A stretch of 64,000 nucleotides of DNA. Source: Phoenix dactylifera (lineage: Eukaryota > Streptophyta > Magnoliopsida > Arecales > Arecaceae). Both the position numbers and the translations under genes were made by a program. The DNA lies in the NCBI RefSeq assembly GCF_009389715.1, contig NC_052399.1, positions 18,913,646 to 18,977,645 on the forward strand. The letters run 5' to 3'. The notes beneath the pieces were generated by a model that worked only from the letters and a program-made list of their open reading frames with translations, had not been told where the DNA came from and made no database searches. The stretch's first letter is position 1, and each line of letters starts with the position of its first letter. Below are positions 1 to 11,800 of the stretch, piece after piece.

Positions 1-742
1 GGACCACATATACAGTCCACTTAAATGAGCATCAATTGGGTATATAATTTTTTTTAAAAAATTTACTGATTCATCTTTTTCTTTAACTATTTATATATTA
101 TTTATTTAAATTTTTTGTGACCAAACCTCCTGCATATAGTGGCTGCCTTCTAAACATTGAGAGACAGTTTATTGGGTATATTCGTACACGGCAAAGCAAA
201 AAAAAAAAAAAAAACATTGAGAGACGGTACGAGTAGGATGAAGAACTTAAATGCAGCAAACTGTAAATTTAACAAAATCACTACACTGTTTCTTGTGTTA
301 AAATGAAACAAGGTAAAAGTGGGAAATGCCTAGGTTTCTTCTTAAACAGCAGCATTACTACTTGATTCATTCTGAAGGGATAACAGACAGATTCAGAGCA
401 AGTAAATCATATACCTAGAACCATGATATTTGGTGTAGCACATGTAAAGCCAGATCATCTGATGACTTGCACAGGAAACAGAATGCCATGAACAAAGAAG
501 AAATATTTAGACTCTTGTGATGTAAAAAGGCCCCCTTTACAGCCAAAAAAAAGAACTCAGACAGTCTCACATTTATTTGGAATATGAAACAAAGAAAACA
601 ATAATACCCCCAGCTCTAATTGCACAGATATAATTAGTTATAGTCGAAACGGCCTCCTTCCCATTCTACCAGAACCAACTCCATTACAGAAAGGCAAACC
701 ACCACAACTTCTGGTGCCAATTGCTGCTTTTCCCTGTTAGTT
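1..742. other. 3' flank of the PPR gene, no gene seen
   Basis: AT-rich DNA downstream of the PPR stop codon, probably including its 3' UTR. It contains an A-run near 197-213. I see no other coding or structured feature. Confidence 0.5.
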
Positions 743-2689
743 CTACCAGTAATCCTGGCAAGAGCATTCACCATCTTTGAAATGATGATACCTATTAACA
801 TCTCTTATTATGATCTCCCTCTCCACAATCTTCGAAATAAACTTAATGGCGGCATGACAGTCCTCACAGACCCGTAGGTTTTTTGTCACCAGCAGCTGTG
901 TCCCAGGAGGCGTGCTGATGAGCCCAAACGCAATGGCCAACCTCTCACTGTGGCTGCGGACCATGTTCTGCTTCTCATCATCCTCCACATCATGAAAGAC
1001 CGACATTGTATCAGGAACATAGCCAGCTTCCTTCATAAGCCCTTCCAATATTTCAAGCTCTGCATATATTTCCTCTGATCTTGGATGAGATAAATCCCCC
1101 ACAAGAAAAGCATGGACCGTGCCTTTGACCTCGATCCAGCTACAAGCTATGCTCTTCTTCAAGCCTCTATCAGTCATCAGCTTCCTTACCCTAGCAGCTT
1201 CCTCCCACTTCCCAGCTTGAGCATAAATATTGGATAAAAGCACGTAATTCCCCGCATCGTTGGGCTCTAATTCGATTAGCTTCTGCAATGCCAGCTCTCC
1301 CAATTCCACATTCCTATGGATCTTACAACCATTCAGCAAGGCACCCCAAACCCCAGAATCAGGTTTCATCGACATATCTTGAATAAGTTGGTACGCTTCA
1401 TCCAAGTTACCTGAGTGGCCAAGGAGATCAATCATGCATGTGTAATGCTGCACCGTTGGCTCTATGGAGTACTCTTTCACCATCAGATTGAAGAACTGCC
1501 TCCCTTCTTCCATCAGACCTCCATGATTACAAGCCGATAGGACTCCGACGAAAGTTATGTGATCCGCCAGAACCTGCGCCTCCTCCCTCATCTTATCAAA
1601 GAGAGCAAGAGCTTCATCTGCATGACCATGCATCCCATACCCGCAGATCATAGCATTCCAAGAAACAGCCCTTTTCTCCACAAGCTGCTCGAAGAGAACC
1701 CGAGCAACTCCAACCCAACCACTCTTGGCGTACATATCAACAAGGGCAGTCTTCACCTTGTCCTGGGATTCGAACCCCCGCCTCCAACAAAACCCATGGA
1801 TTTCCCTCCCTCTAGGCAGAGCAGCCGCATCAGCTGAAGCTGAGATCACGGTCACAAGAGTAGCGACGGTGGGCTGAAACCCTTTGGCGACCATATCACG
1901 ACACAAAGAGAGCGCTTCCGACGGGTGTCCATTCTGGGAGTAGGCAGCGATCATGGAATTCCACAGCACAACATCTCTATCCGGAATCCTGTCGAACACG
2001 TCTCGCGCCTCATCAACACATCCACACTTCGCATACATGTCGATCAGGCCGGCACCCACAAAGACATCGGAATTCCATCGGGTGCGTATCACGAGGTCAT
2101 GGATGTCTCTCCCCACCTCAAGAGCGGAGAGAGCTGAGCATGCCTTCAGAACGAACGGGAAGGTGAAGTTATCGGGCTCAAGCCCATGGTCGAGCATCTG
2201 GTAGTACAGCTTAAGAGCAACCTCATAAGGCCCATTCCATGCATACCCTCGGATGAGGACGTTCCAAAGGAATAGATTTCCTTTATGTATTCTATCAAAC
2301 AGGTTATGTGCATCGGGTAGGGAGTTGCAAACCGAGTACAAATTGACCAGTTTGGTGGCCAAGACAGTATCAAAGCGGAGACCGGATAGGATGAGGCGGG
2401 CGTGAAGCTGCTTTCCGGGCTCGAGCGCTTTCCGGGTGACGAAGGATTGGAGGAGGGATGAATAGTTCCGGTAGTCCCGGGGGCTGGTATTATTGGGAAT
2501 GGGATGGTTCTGAGGTAACCGGGTCTGAGAGAGAGCAGCAGCAGAGTGAGAACTCAGGAGCTTTCGGCCGCAAGGTTGTATGGAGCTTGAGATGGGGGGA
2601 ATAAAGTGGGGGATTGGAAGCAAGTGAAAGATGGGTTGGATAGCAGGAAGAGAAGCTGATCTTCGTATTATTATGGAAGAGGGAAGCAT
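743..2689 (-). CDS. PLS-class pentatricopeptide repeat protein with E/E+ and DYW domains
   Basis: Intronless ORF of 648 residues, the usual size and structure for plant PLS-DYW proteins, which bind organellar RNA and direct C-to-U editing (some act in RNA cleavage). The first 70 or so residues are rich in Ser, Pro, Ile and Arg and poor in acidic residues, consistent with a plastid or mitochondrial transit peptide. PPR motifs run from about residue 75 to 475; typical phrases are GKQLHARLI, LFLWNVLIRGYA, DVFVGAGLIDMYAKCG and VSWNAMICGYGMHG. E/E+ motifs follow (NAGNYVLLSNIYA-like, then ACSWIEVKG). The DYW deaminase-like domain ends the protein: His580-Ser-Glu582 supplies the HxE site, Cys608 and Cys611 the zinc ligands (CEDCH), with CSCQDYW at the C terminus. 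All catalytic and zinc residues are present, so it should be functional. I chose the first Met because the transit-like segment follows it. The Arabidopsis counterpart and the target editing site cannot be named from sequence alone. Confidence 0.97.
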   Translation of the reverse strand: MLPSSIIIRRSASLPAIQPIFHLLPIPHFIPPISSSIQPCGRKLLSSHSAAALSQTRLPQNHPIPNNTSPRDYRNYSSLLQSFVTRKALEPGKQLHARLILSGLRFDTVLATKLVNLYSVCNSLPDAHNLFDRIHKGNLFLWNVLIRGYAWNGPYEVALKLYYQMLDHGLEPDNFTFPFVLKACSALSALEVGRDIHDLVIRTRWNSDVFVGAGLIDMYAKCGCVDEARDVFDRIPDRDVVLWNSMIAAYSQNGHPSEALSLCRDMVAKGFQPTVATLVTVISASADAAALPRGREIHGFCWRRGFESQDKVKTALVDMYAKSGWVGVARVLFEQLVEKRAVSWNAMICGYGMHGHADEALALFDKMREEAQVLADHITFVGVLSACNHGGLMEEGRQFFNLMVKEYSIEPTVQHYTCMIDLLGHSGNLDEAYQLIQDMSMKPDSGVWGALLNGCKIHRNVELGELALQKLIELEPNDAGNYVLLSNIYAQAGKWEEAARVRKLMTDRGLKKSIACSWIEVKGTVHAFLVGDLSHPRSEEIYAELEILEGLMKEAGYVPDTMSVFHDVEDDEKQNMVRSHSERLAIAFGLISTPPGTQLLVTKNLRVCEDCHAAIKFISKIVEREIIIRDVNRYHHFKDGECSCQDYW

Positions 2690-3505
2690 GACATCGGATT
2701 TGAAAGATAGGCGGGAGGAGTGCTCATGGAAGGATTATCGCTAGGATAAGCGAGGAGAACGCCTCGACTGCATGAGTTTAAACTTGGAGGCAGCGTTTGG
2801 TTCTGTAACCCTGAAGAATAAAAAAAAAAGGTGCTTGGTTCGAACATTAGGAATAATGGAAACTTGGAATAAGAATAACTAGAGGCTCAACTATTCCAGC
2901 TTTCCCGACGGACGCTGTGGTGCTAGGCTTTGAATTCATGCATTTATCGAAATATTTTATTTGAAAAGTTAATGCCTGATTACATAATATCTTAAAAAAT
3001 AATTTTTGTAAATTTAATATAAAAAATATAATTTTCAGAATGCTTTATGTTGGGTTGAGTTTTTATTTGTTTAGAAAAAGTATATAATATATTTATTATG
3101 TTTTTAATAAATTGTATAAATACCTATAAAATATAGCATATATAATTTTTAATAACTATTTTAAATATTTAGAAAAAATATATATTGGGTTGAATTTTTA
3201 TAGTTCTAACAATTTTTAATAGTTAAACAGCTTTTTTATATTATGATGATCTTTAATTTATTAATATATTTTCTATTACAATTATCATATTTTTTTATAC
3301 TGTCATAATTTTTAATAGTTTAACAATAATTATTAAAAATAGCTATTAAGACAATTACGATTTCTTAAGGGTATTTTTGGTAAAAAAGTTACCACAATTC
3401 TCACCTTAGGAAAAAGTTGGTTTTCCATATCCTATATGAATTTTTTTATAAAATTTAGAAAATTATTTTCACGAAAAAACTACTTTCACCTTTGAAATTT
3501 TCAGC

Positions 3506-3580
<75 letters not shown>

Positions 3581-3640
3581 TTATTGACTATACCTATTTC
3601 CCGTCTCTTTTTTCACATACCAAACAAGTCTATAATACGA
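2690..3640. other. 5' flank of the PPR gene, AT-rich spacer
   Basis: Upstream region of the PPR gene, followed by very AT-rich DNA. A segment opening with gtttggttc near 2,793 and closing with accaaacaag near 3,620 resembles the ends of many plant MITE-like elements, but no clear terminal inverted repeat can be aligned. No coding signal. Confidence 0.35.
3510..3574. repeat. (AT)n microsatellite
   Basis: About 32 uninterrupted AT units in the spacer upstream of the PPR gene. Confidence 0.95.
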
Positions 3641-6349
3641 CTAAGGTGATTGATGAGACTTTATGCACCACTGCTTGCAAAATTGAGGCGTTGGATAACC
3701 AGGAATCAAAGCGAGCAAGTAAGGAAACCCGTGTCTCTTGCTTAAAATGGTAAGGAACGTACCATCTAAAGTAAAGTTCGGTGGCATTGAGGAGTTATGA
3801 TGCATATCAAAATCTCTTTTGAACTTGTTACCATGGTGATGGTGGCTGGGCCATGCGGCTTGACGTAGATCATCAAACTCATCACATCATCCCAAAACCA
3901 TACATGCATTGAAGAAAACTTTATTCCTGAATGCCAATAAAGCATGTCATTTTTCATGCTTCATATATCAGTGCTCATGTATTGTTAAGTAGGTTCAGGG
4001 TTATATCCCAATCGATGACCATATCCATATATGTTCAATGATTCGTCGTTGCTATAGGTAATTTTGATTCATTCGTTCTATATTTTTCAGTAATACAAGT
4101 TCATGGTTATTTTATGTTGCATATCAAAAGGTTTGGACTTGATGCTATTCATGGGATCGAAATCTAAAGTGATTTGGGTTCATACACTTTCCATCTAAGA
4201 TTAAGCGCTTTGGCGTTGCAATATTGCAGCCATACGATGAGGATCTCTCACACTCCTATCAAGCACAAGCATTTCCAACCATAGAGAGACTTTCAGGTGG
4301 TCGGTGCTGTTTATAATTTCCTCCCTGGAATCCACCATTTTCATTGAAAGGAAGTTGCTATCAAACTGCAATGATTGGCCAACCAAGAGAAGCTTCCTCA
4401 CTTGTAGGAGAAGCCCCTTACTAAAGAACAATTTGAGCATAACATGATAGCAGCGATCAAAGTAGACACAATAATTTCTATTTGGATCTATTTTTGCATC
4501 CGAATATGGATAGAAATTTGAGCATCCAACTAAAATCTGTATCCGTATATATATCCATCAACAAAAAATGAATATAAATATGGATAAACCACTACCTGAT
4601 ATGTATCGAAATATCCAATTTTATTTATAACCCTATTTAATTTTATATAGCACTTATAAATTTTTAACTTCATTGACCACATTAATATACTATTAACTTG
4701 ATTGGCCATCCACTTAGTAATATTTTTGATTCTATGGTCATAATATTTAATTATTTGATTTATATTCATGTTTATATCCATATTTCTAATATTCAATTTG
4801 CATCTATATATGTTTAAAACAAATATAGATATAAATTTTTATATCTAACTAATATCCATATCTATATCGATATTCAGCAAATAAAACAAATATGGACATA
4901 GATATACTGGTATTCCATCCAATTTCCGTCCTACATGATGGAAGTAAAGCTACCAAAAGTTGCATCCATGTGGAAGCTTTCTCCACGGAATGGAGACAGA
5001 AAAGCATGATCAAGAACCAAGATGAGTTTCGTCATAACCAAGCTCTTTCTTTTCCTCAGAAAATCGGCCAAGAAATTTTACATTCTATAACCGTGACTTG
5101 TAGGTTAATTTGCAGTCATGTTATGTACTCATAGAGCATGCTTTTTCATGTGTTAATATTTGATGAATACTTTGAAGATATAAATAAACAACAAAAATCT
5201 GTGACTTTGAGGTTTCCCTCCGTCCCCTACTTAGCTCAAAGATTGAAAATGTTCGCAATTCTCCTGCACTTCTTCTGGAGGGTCAAAGGCTGGCTCTGGA
5301 GTTGCAACAAGAAGCAGCCAGATAATAGTCACCAGAGTAGCCTGATCCACGGATAAACAGGGGGGAAAGCCATCTTCATGAGCGCATAAAATAAAATACC
5401 ATTCACTTGGCATATCCATTTGTGTTGCTTGTTGAAATCTTGATCAAGAAGCCCAGTCCCAATTCAGATTCACAGTCATTTGTGATTGCTCTGTCTTTGT
5501 AACAACAACTCTTAGCCAGATATAGCTCCAGATGCTGAGTCGAAGACTTTCTTTAAAATCCAATCTGATTAGCTTGTATGTAGCAAATTGAGAATAATGG
5601 TAGATGCTGAAATTTTGTTCCTAATTTTGCCAAACATTTCTGTATGGGAACATAAAATCTAGTAAAAAAAATTCTGCGAGAGCTATTTTTCGAGATAGAC
5701 TTTATATTAAAAAAGTTATATAATTATATTTCTACACTTTATATAAAAGACTATATAATTATTTTTTTAGGTATAAACATCATACCAAATATTTGTTTAC
5801 TATTCTGCATATTTATGTAAATTGGCAGCACCAATGAGATCTCAGTAGTGTGACCATTTGATCGCCTTTTTTCTGAATTAAATTCAACAATCTCAGCACT
5901 CAAATTAGTATTTAAATACACGAGTAAACTGGTTCATTTTCAGTCAGACGCACACTAGCAGAAGGTAAAACAACAGCAGACCGCTTACAAATCAATTTCT
6001 CCTGCTTCTTTTTTCATATATGTCCTCCAAGAAATGTAATGAAACTGGTATTCAAAAGCATAGCTGCAGGATTTCCAAGATGTCAAAGAAACTAAAGCAG
6101 ACCTAGAGAACACTATATTTGAAGTCTTCTTAGGTTCAATTTCACGCAGCATTTTGGATATTGAAGATTTGTTTGCCTTGTGTTTCATGTCATAATATTC
6201 CAAATTGGTTGCAAACGAGCCGGCTTTTGGTGAATTGGTCTATTAGAATCATTTATTTGTGCATCATCAGCGAGTATAACGTTCAAGAACAAAGTGAGAT
6301 TAATTGTTCCCCGGTGTCCGATTCCATTAAATTAACTGCTCCCAGAATT
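3641..6349. other. Intergenic DNA without a recognised gene
   Basis: No recognised gene. A stretch near 4,480-4,920 is rich in GGATAT/ATATCC words like the element at 36,412-37,163. A short minus-strand ORF at 5,231-5,419 (62 residues, with a PEPAFDPPEE motif) looks protein-like, but I cannot assign it and it has no support beyond its wording. Confidence 0.4.
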
Positions 6350-7102
6350 CTAAGTTGTCTCATGGGTTGTTGAAGAGGAATGCATCAATCCATAATAGAG
6401 CATTTGGTCCCCGGTATTCTCCACCTTGACCCACTTGTAACCAACATTGTTTAATGGCGCAAACTTCGACTGACTTCTTCTATACAATTCAGCAGCATTC
6501 TTGCTGCTGGGCTCAACTTTGCCTCCAATCTCCTCAAGCTTGAATACTTCAAACCCAATTGTTTGGTAAGTACGAGCATCCCATTCATCTTCATTCCAAT
6601 CCATCCTTCTCACAACCTGCAATAGTTTCACCTGATGCTTTCACTGTATGTAATTCATCAAATACTATTCCAGCAATGGCAGTCAGTTTTGGATTAACAT
6701 CAGCAATCGAAGTTGGAGAACGTTGGAGAAAGTTGGGTTCTTGTGAAAGGATTTAATAGATGAATCTGACAAAAATGGATGTCTGCAGTCAGCAGGAGCC
6801 ATTAGAAGGACCGCTTATCCACTTATTCTGGCATTCTGGCGACTGGGAATCCAGCATATATCTTCTTGTCTGAAAGACAAGAAATTTCGTGCCGTGTGTG
6901 CCTTCCTTGCAAGGCACCATTAGCATTGGGAGCAGAAGTTTGTGGGAATGGGGGGCGGATTAGTGGGAGTTGGTGAGGAAGTTTTTCCAATGCAGCATAT
7001 CTCCATGACATGCAGATAGAGCCATATATAGAATATCAGTCTGTTTAGTCTTTCCATAATGGATTCAAGCATGTCTTCTGAAAGTGTGGACCAAGAACCC
7101 AT
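6350..7102 (-). pseudogene. F-box/DUF295 protein, broken
   Basis: Read on the minus strand from 7,102, the first frame gives an F-box start (WSTLSEDMLESIMERL). The frame then shifts, and a second frame continues SWRYAALEKLPHQLPL with a downstream proline-rich line. A later piece reads IHLLNPFTRTQL, the signature phrase of the DUF295 F-box family, and a final piece ends KWVKVENTGDQMLYYG, matching the family's C-terminal 'W-V-E-V-x-x-L-G-D-x-x-L-F-L-G' pattern. The pieces need at least two frameshifts and cross stop codons, and the total (about 750 bp) is short for a family usually near 350-400 codons. F-box proteins of this class are SCF ubiquitin-ligase substrate adaptors; this copy is dead. 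Family assignment is by motif wording only. Confidence 0.72.
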
Positions 7103-8740
7103 TAAAATTTCTGGAGAAGAAAATGGATTAACAAAAAAGATTAGCGGATAACAATTTCATGAAGTTCGAATAGTACTGATAAGCATAGGAAAGGAATGAG
7201 TTGGATAGAAACTACGAGCTTGTTTGGTTTGAGGGAGTTAAGCTCTGGAATGGAAATAGGAATGAATGTCTCTCATTCCTGGTTGGAGGGAGTTTCATTT
7301 TCATTTCTGACTTTGAGGGAAATAGGAATACTCCAATTCTCCAAAATTCAATTTGGACTCTCTTCTAGCATTCACTGATTTTGATTCTAGCAATGAACCA
7401 AATATGTCGAAGATTATGGTCATTCTGATTTTCATTCCAACCTATTCAAATTCCAACTTCGGCCGTGAAGCAAATGCATCCTAAAAGAAGTTGGAATTGA
7501 ATATCATGTACTCACAGACAAACTAGAAAGAAAATACTCACAGCAAATACATTACTTCTGATGAAACTAGGTGTTATTTCATATCTAGTTGCATGTAACA
7601 TGGTGAGCCCTATGTTTCATATCGAGTTGTATGAAGGGTTCAGTTTTTTATTTTTTTTTCCAGAAAACATCCTGAACGCCAATAATAAATAAGCAAAGCT
7701 TCAAGTATACGAAGCAGATAGGATAAGTTGCAAGCAAAGTTGCTCATCCTGTAGACCGAGGTAAAATAGAATCCTTATGCACTCCTTTCATCAAAACAAA
7801 GGCTTCGTATTTTCTCCATGTCCTAAAATATATTATGTGCCACGCTCTCACTAGAATAACAAAAAAAACTATTAATCTACATGTTCATGCACTAATATAT
7901 GATGACCTACAAGCCATCAGCATCCTCCACATGACAGCATGTTGGTGATTCAGCGTGATGTATATAAGGAATACATGTAAGACATATAAGTTGGCTGAAT
8001 ATCATCACAGAAACATGTATCTTAATACAGTACAACCATAAATAGTCTAGGACCACATCTTTTTGGTTAGAAAATAAAAATATCCAGTACATACCATATC
8101 ACGCTTTAAAATAACCAAAGAGACTAGAGAACATTATGAATCCAATGTATTAAAGAATGCAAGGTTTTACATTTCAGATCACTTTCACTAGGCAACTTGA
8201 AACTTCCCGTTTGATCTATATAAAACTTAGGATTCGTGTGGTCAACGAGAAAATAAAAAAATACTTCTTGTTTGGTTGGAGTTTTCAAAGGAGATGAAAA
8301 AGTAGTATTTCTATGGGAATAAAATTTTCATGTTTCACGAGAAAGAAAAACTCATATGAGACATGAAAAAGCTGCTTCCTCCCTAGTTGGAATTGGAATT
8401 TTTTTTTCCAAAAGTATATTAAGCTATCAAAATTCATGAATAAGATTTTTTCCTTTCTTAAAAGTATAATAGATATTTTATATAATTTTTTCTAAAAAAA
8501 AGTATATGTTAAATTAAATATAAGCCACTTTAGGACGTACTATTTTTCTATAATCAACCAAACATGCTAAAACCATTTTTTGAAGCATCATATTTTCAGA
8601 AATTATCTTCCTAGAAAAAAACATATGGGCCCTTAATGTCATAAAATCTAAGCTGCAATGAGATCCTCAAGCCAACTCATTTGCATTGCCTTGGTTATCC
8701 TAAGTTTGGGCCAGACTTAGGACAGAGCAACGCGAGCCGA
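7103..8740. other. Intergenic DNA with MITE-like segments
   Basis: No gene. Two segments, about 7,207-7,480 and 8,262-8,640, open with cttgtttggttt or a close variant, as Tourist/Harbinger-type MITEs and similar plant elements often do. I could not align clean terminal inverted repeats or target duplications for either, so the class is uncertain. Confidence 0.3.
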
Positions 8741-9400
8741 GAAAAATTAGGCTAAGCCAAGGCAAAGGCGCCCAGAATCTTAATCGAGTCATAGACAACC
8801 GCTTGATCAACCCGCCACAACCCAATCTGCAATCCATATTCCTTCACAGGCACAGGCACAGGCACAGGCACGGGCACCGCGCGGTGAACTGAAATCAGGT
8901 ATTGACTCATACGTTTGCGAACTGACGGACCGTCTGATCTCCATCGGACGCTGTTCATCCACGTTGAGATCACCGCGTCCAGAGATATCGTAGCGTGGGC
9001 CCCACGCGTTACTCGCCGTCTGTATAAACTGATCCAGCTCTCCCCGCTGTGAAGTAGAGCGAAAGAAAGAGGGAGAGAGGGCAAAGAAAGAACGGGGAAA
9101 AGAAGGAATCGAGAATAAAAGAGGGAAAGGGTGAGGGAAGAGGGGGAGAAGATGCATTGCCTTTGTTGGTTCTACCGCTCCCATCTCGCCTCTCCTCCGT
9201 TCCTTTCTTTTCCTCTCCTTCTTCTTCCCTTGGCGTCTCCAAGGTCTCGTCTCCTCTTGCGATGCGCCGCTGGAGGAGAGCGGCTCCCCCCACCGCTGTC
9301 AGTCGCCGGCCGCCGCCGAGGAGTCCATGTCCTCTGTCGCAGGAGAAGATAAGTTGAAAGATACCTCTTTTTCGTTCTTCGGTTCTCGTTCTTGTCGAGT
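8741..9400 (+). promoter_or_regulatory. GC-rich leader/promoter-like island
   Basis: A sharp rise in GC content in AT-rich surroundings. It has purine-rich leader-like sequence at 9,050-9,150, a CT-rich stretch at 9,180-9,240 and a GCC-rich stretch at 9,290-9,330, then a T-rich intron-like tract. This resembles the 5' end of a plant transcript with a long leader intron. The short ORFs here overlap in all frames and none looks conserved. It may belong with the ABC-transporter-like fragment at 10,188; that link is inference. Confidence 0.35.
8845..8877. repeat. (CACAGG)n hexanucleotide repeat
   Basis: About five units of a CACAGG/CACGGG hexamer within the GC-rich island. Confidence 0.85.
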
Positions 9401-10187
9401 CTGAAATCATGATTCTTGAGTCGAGATTTCTTCGTTTCTTGATTCGATTAGAAAGATAAAGAGTTTTATTTAATGCTTTGCTATTCTTTAATCTTCTCAG
9501 ACTTCATAACCTTTTTTCACACATGCGTAACTGTTTTGCTCAAACCCCTCGTTCTGTCTTCGTTTCTTGGTTTTCTTTATTGGACTGATCGTGTGGGCAG
9601 ACTCGTTGGATTGACATTTTGATTTTTTTTTTAGATTTAGTTCTTGTTTTCTCGTTCTTTCTATAATGTTTGAATCGGGATGGAGGGGAGTTGTTAATGT
9701 TTGTAAAATCTTTGATTAATGGATGATGAAAGCTCGGCCTTTATCCAGTGTGTAAGCACCGTGGTCGCCTCTGAGATGAGTTGCTCGTTTGGTATGCACA
9801 TGACTCATTTTTCTTGAACACCTCCTTCTTTCTTAATTTCGTGTTCTCTTGATTGAGTTGATAATTTGTGCAGACTTTTCTGGTCTGATCTTTTCATCAT
9901 GTTCGAACTGGGATGGAGATAATTGTTAAGATTGTGGAGATTATAGGTCTGCACTTATATCAGCCGGCTGGACTTCTTGTGCTATTATCTAGAAGTCATC
10001 TGTTGATTTTCCCTTTTATCAATTGTCTGATGCATTTTACTGGAATATGGCTATCAATGCTCCTTTTAGCAGCTTTTTTCAGACAATCTTATTGTGACCT
10101 TCCGTGTAGCTAATTGCTATGCATGCTTTTTCCATAGGATGAGAACAGGGTGCTAATTTTTTCCTAAGCGTCCTGCTTATTTTTCAG

Positions 10188-10372
10188 GATTTAGTCACTT
10201 TGAAAAGAAAGAATCAGATTTTCATTATGGGGTTGTGCAGGTTCGAGAAGATGCCGAATCAATTGCCTTTTATGGTGGTGAGGTAACTGAATTACAATTG
10301 TTGCTGGAGCATTTAAGAAGGGCTTTTGAATATTTAAGTGTCTGTTCTTCTTTGCATCAAATTAATTTCATA
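10188..10372 (+). pseudogene. Exon-like fragment of an ABCD-type half ABC transporter
   Basis: Directly after a good 3' splice site (ttttcag) the frame starting at the third base reads HYGVVQVREDAESIAFYGGE, the hallmark segment of subfamily D transporters (peroxisomal PXA1/ABCD1 and the plastid ABCD2 type), followed by ELQLLLEHLRRAFEYLS, which also fits the ABCD2-type sequence. The similarity then fades. No membrane exons before it and no Walker A, signature or Walker B exons after it are seen within several kb. The fragment is therefore a relic or a captured exon, not a gene. These proteins import fatty acyl substrates into organelles; no function is implied for this piece. Confidence 0.7.
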
Positions 10373-11772
10373 ACTGTTCTTTCTTTACAGCACTGTATGA
10401 TACTCATGTCTTGTAGCTTAGTCCATTTTATAAGCATTTTTTTTCTTTTTTTTTTCTTTCAAAAAAATATTGAAGCCATTTATATGGACCACTTGACTAA
10501 GTATAAACCTCCAGGTAGAACCATTATAAATTTGAAAAAGTACACTGTTCAAACACATTTGCACAATCAGGGTATAGTTGGGACAAACAGTTTGAAAACA
10601 ACAGGTTACTGAGATGATAAGTTATTATTTGACTGTGACAATGAACTTTAGAGTTTAGTGACGGAAGTGATTGTTGAATAAGAAAGGTCATTAATCTGGT
10701 AAACTTAAGTTCTTGGAGAACGAGATAGGTCTGTGAAATTAACACCACCACACATCTGTGTTGCCTAGGTCTTGTGGATGCACTTCTTTGTTCCTGGGAA
10801 GATGCATGTAAAATTCAATAGCCCATTATTATGAGCTTGTTTGTCTTTAAATAACCATAAACATACTACTAGGTCCATTAGATAGACCCTCCCAGTTGGT
10901 CTCTTCGAGAGTGGGGCATTACAATGGCATCATTCCTGCCCGATACTTGTCTTTGGTGATGGCCCTTTCTTCTCTGTGAATTCCACCATGGACATAAAGA
11001 ACGACAGCCACCATTATAACTTCTCATGATTATGTGGATTGGTTGTCATAAAGTCTGTGATGTTGTTATGCTTGCCACAATTAGTCTAGGTTGAAGAGTC
11101 AAATTTAAATCTACATGTTTGAATTGCTAAGTCATGTTTTGAAATACAATATATTCTATGTGGATGGTTGATTTATGAAGTTCTTCAACTAATATTGTAT
11201 TTTGTGTACATATTTTTAATATAAACATTTATATGAAAAAATTACTTGACAAAGAATGTATCTGTTGAATGCTTGCATGTTTGGTGCTTGCTGTGATTTC
11301 ATGTGATGCATCAAGTATTAGTCAACAAATTGATCAACATCATAGCTGTAGTGAAAAGAAATTTTTGTCTGTAAATTTCAATAGTAAAAAATATTAGGGA
11401 ATACATTATTGGTAAAATTTTTAATGAAACAATTTTGCTTGAAATCAGCACAAGATTAAAGAATTATGGACAACATAATGCTGGTTCATCAAATGCCCAA
11501 AACTTCAGAGGAGCGATTCATATGTAATTTTTGAGTGAATTATAATCCTACATACAATTTGACACGGGAGGCTTCAAGGCTCTTAATTTTGTGGTCGTAG
11601 GTTCAAGCCTATGGTTGGGTGCCAATTATTTAGTCGTTATATTTAGTTAATGGTGAACTTTCTTTTTGTTGTTTTAATTAGAGTTATTAGAGTCATAATA
11701 GGATTGGGTGATCCCATGTTGCAAGGGGGAAGAATAGGAAAGGATTCTTATTGTACTACTTATAAAGACATG
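10373..11772. other. Intergenic DNA without a recognised gene
   Basis: AT-rich; no coding signal. Near 11,560-11,640 a ggttcaagcc motif with a possible upstream A-box-like stretch gives a weak tRNA/SINE impression, not enough to call. Confidence 0.4.
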
Positions 11773-11800
11773 CCCCCCCCCCCCCCCCCCCCCCCCCCCC
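11773..11800. repeat. Poly(C) tract, 28 bp
   Basis: 28 uninterrupted C (G on the other strand), preceded 10 bp upstream by a TATA-like cttataaagac. Confidence 0.95.

Noticed and set aside
8752..9410. Several 110-133 residue ORFs in the GC-rich island
   Set aside because: They overlap in all frames, are low-complexity, and a leader or promoter explains the composition better.
11560..11650. Possible tRNA gene
   Set aside because: Only a B-box-like ggttcaagcc is seen; no acceptor stem or cloverleaf can be built.
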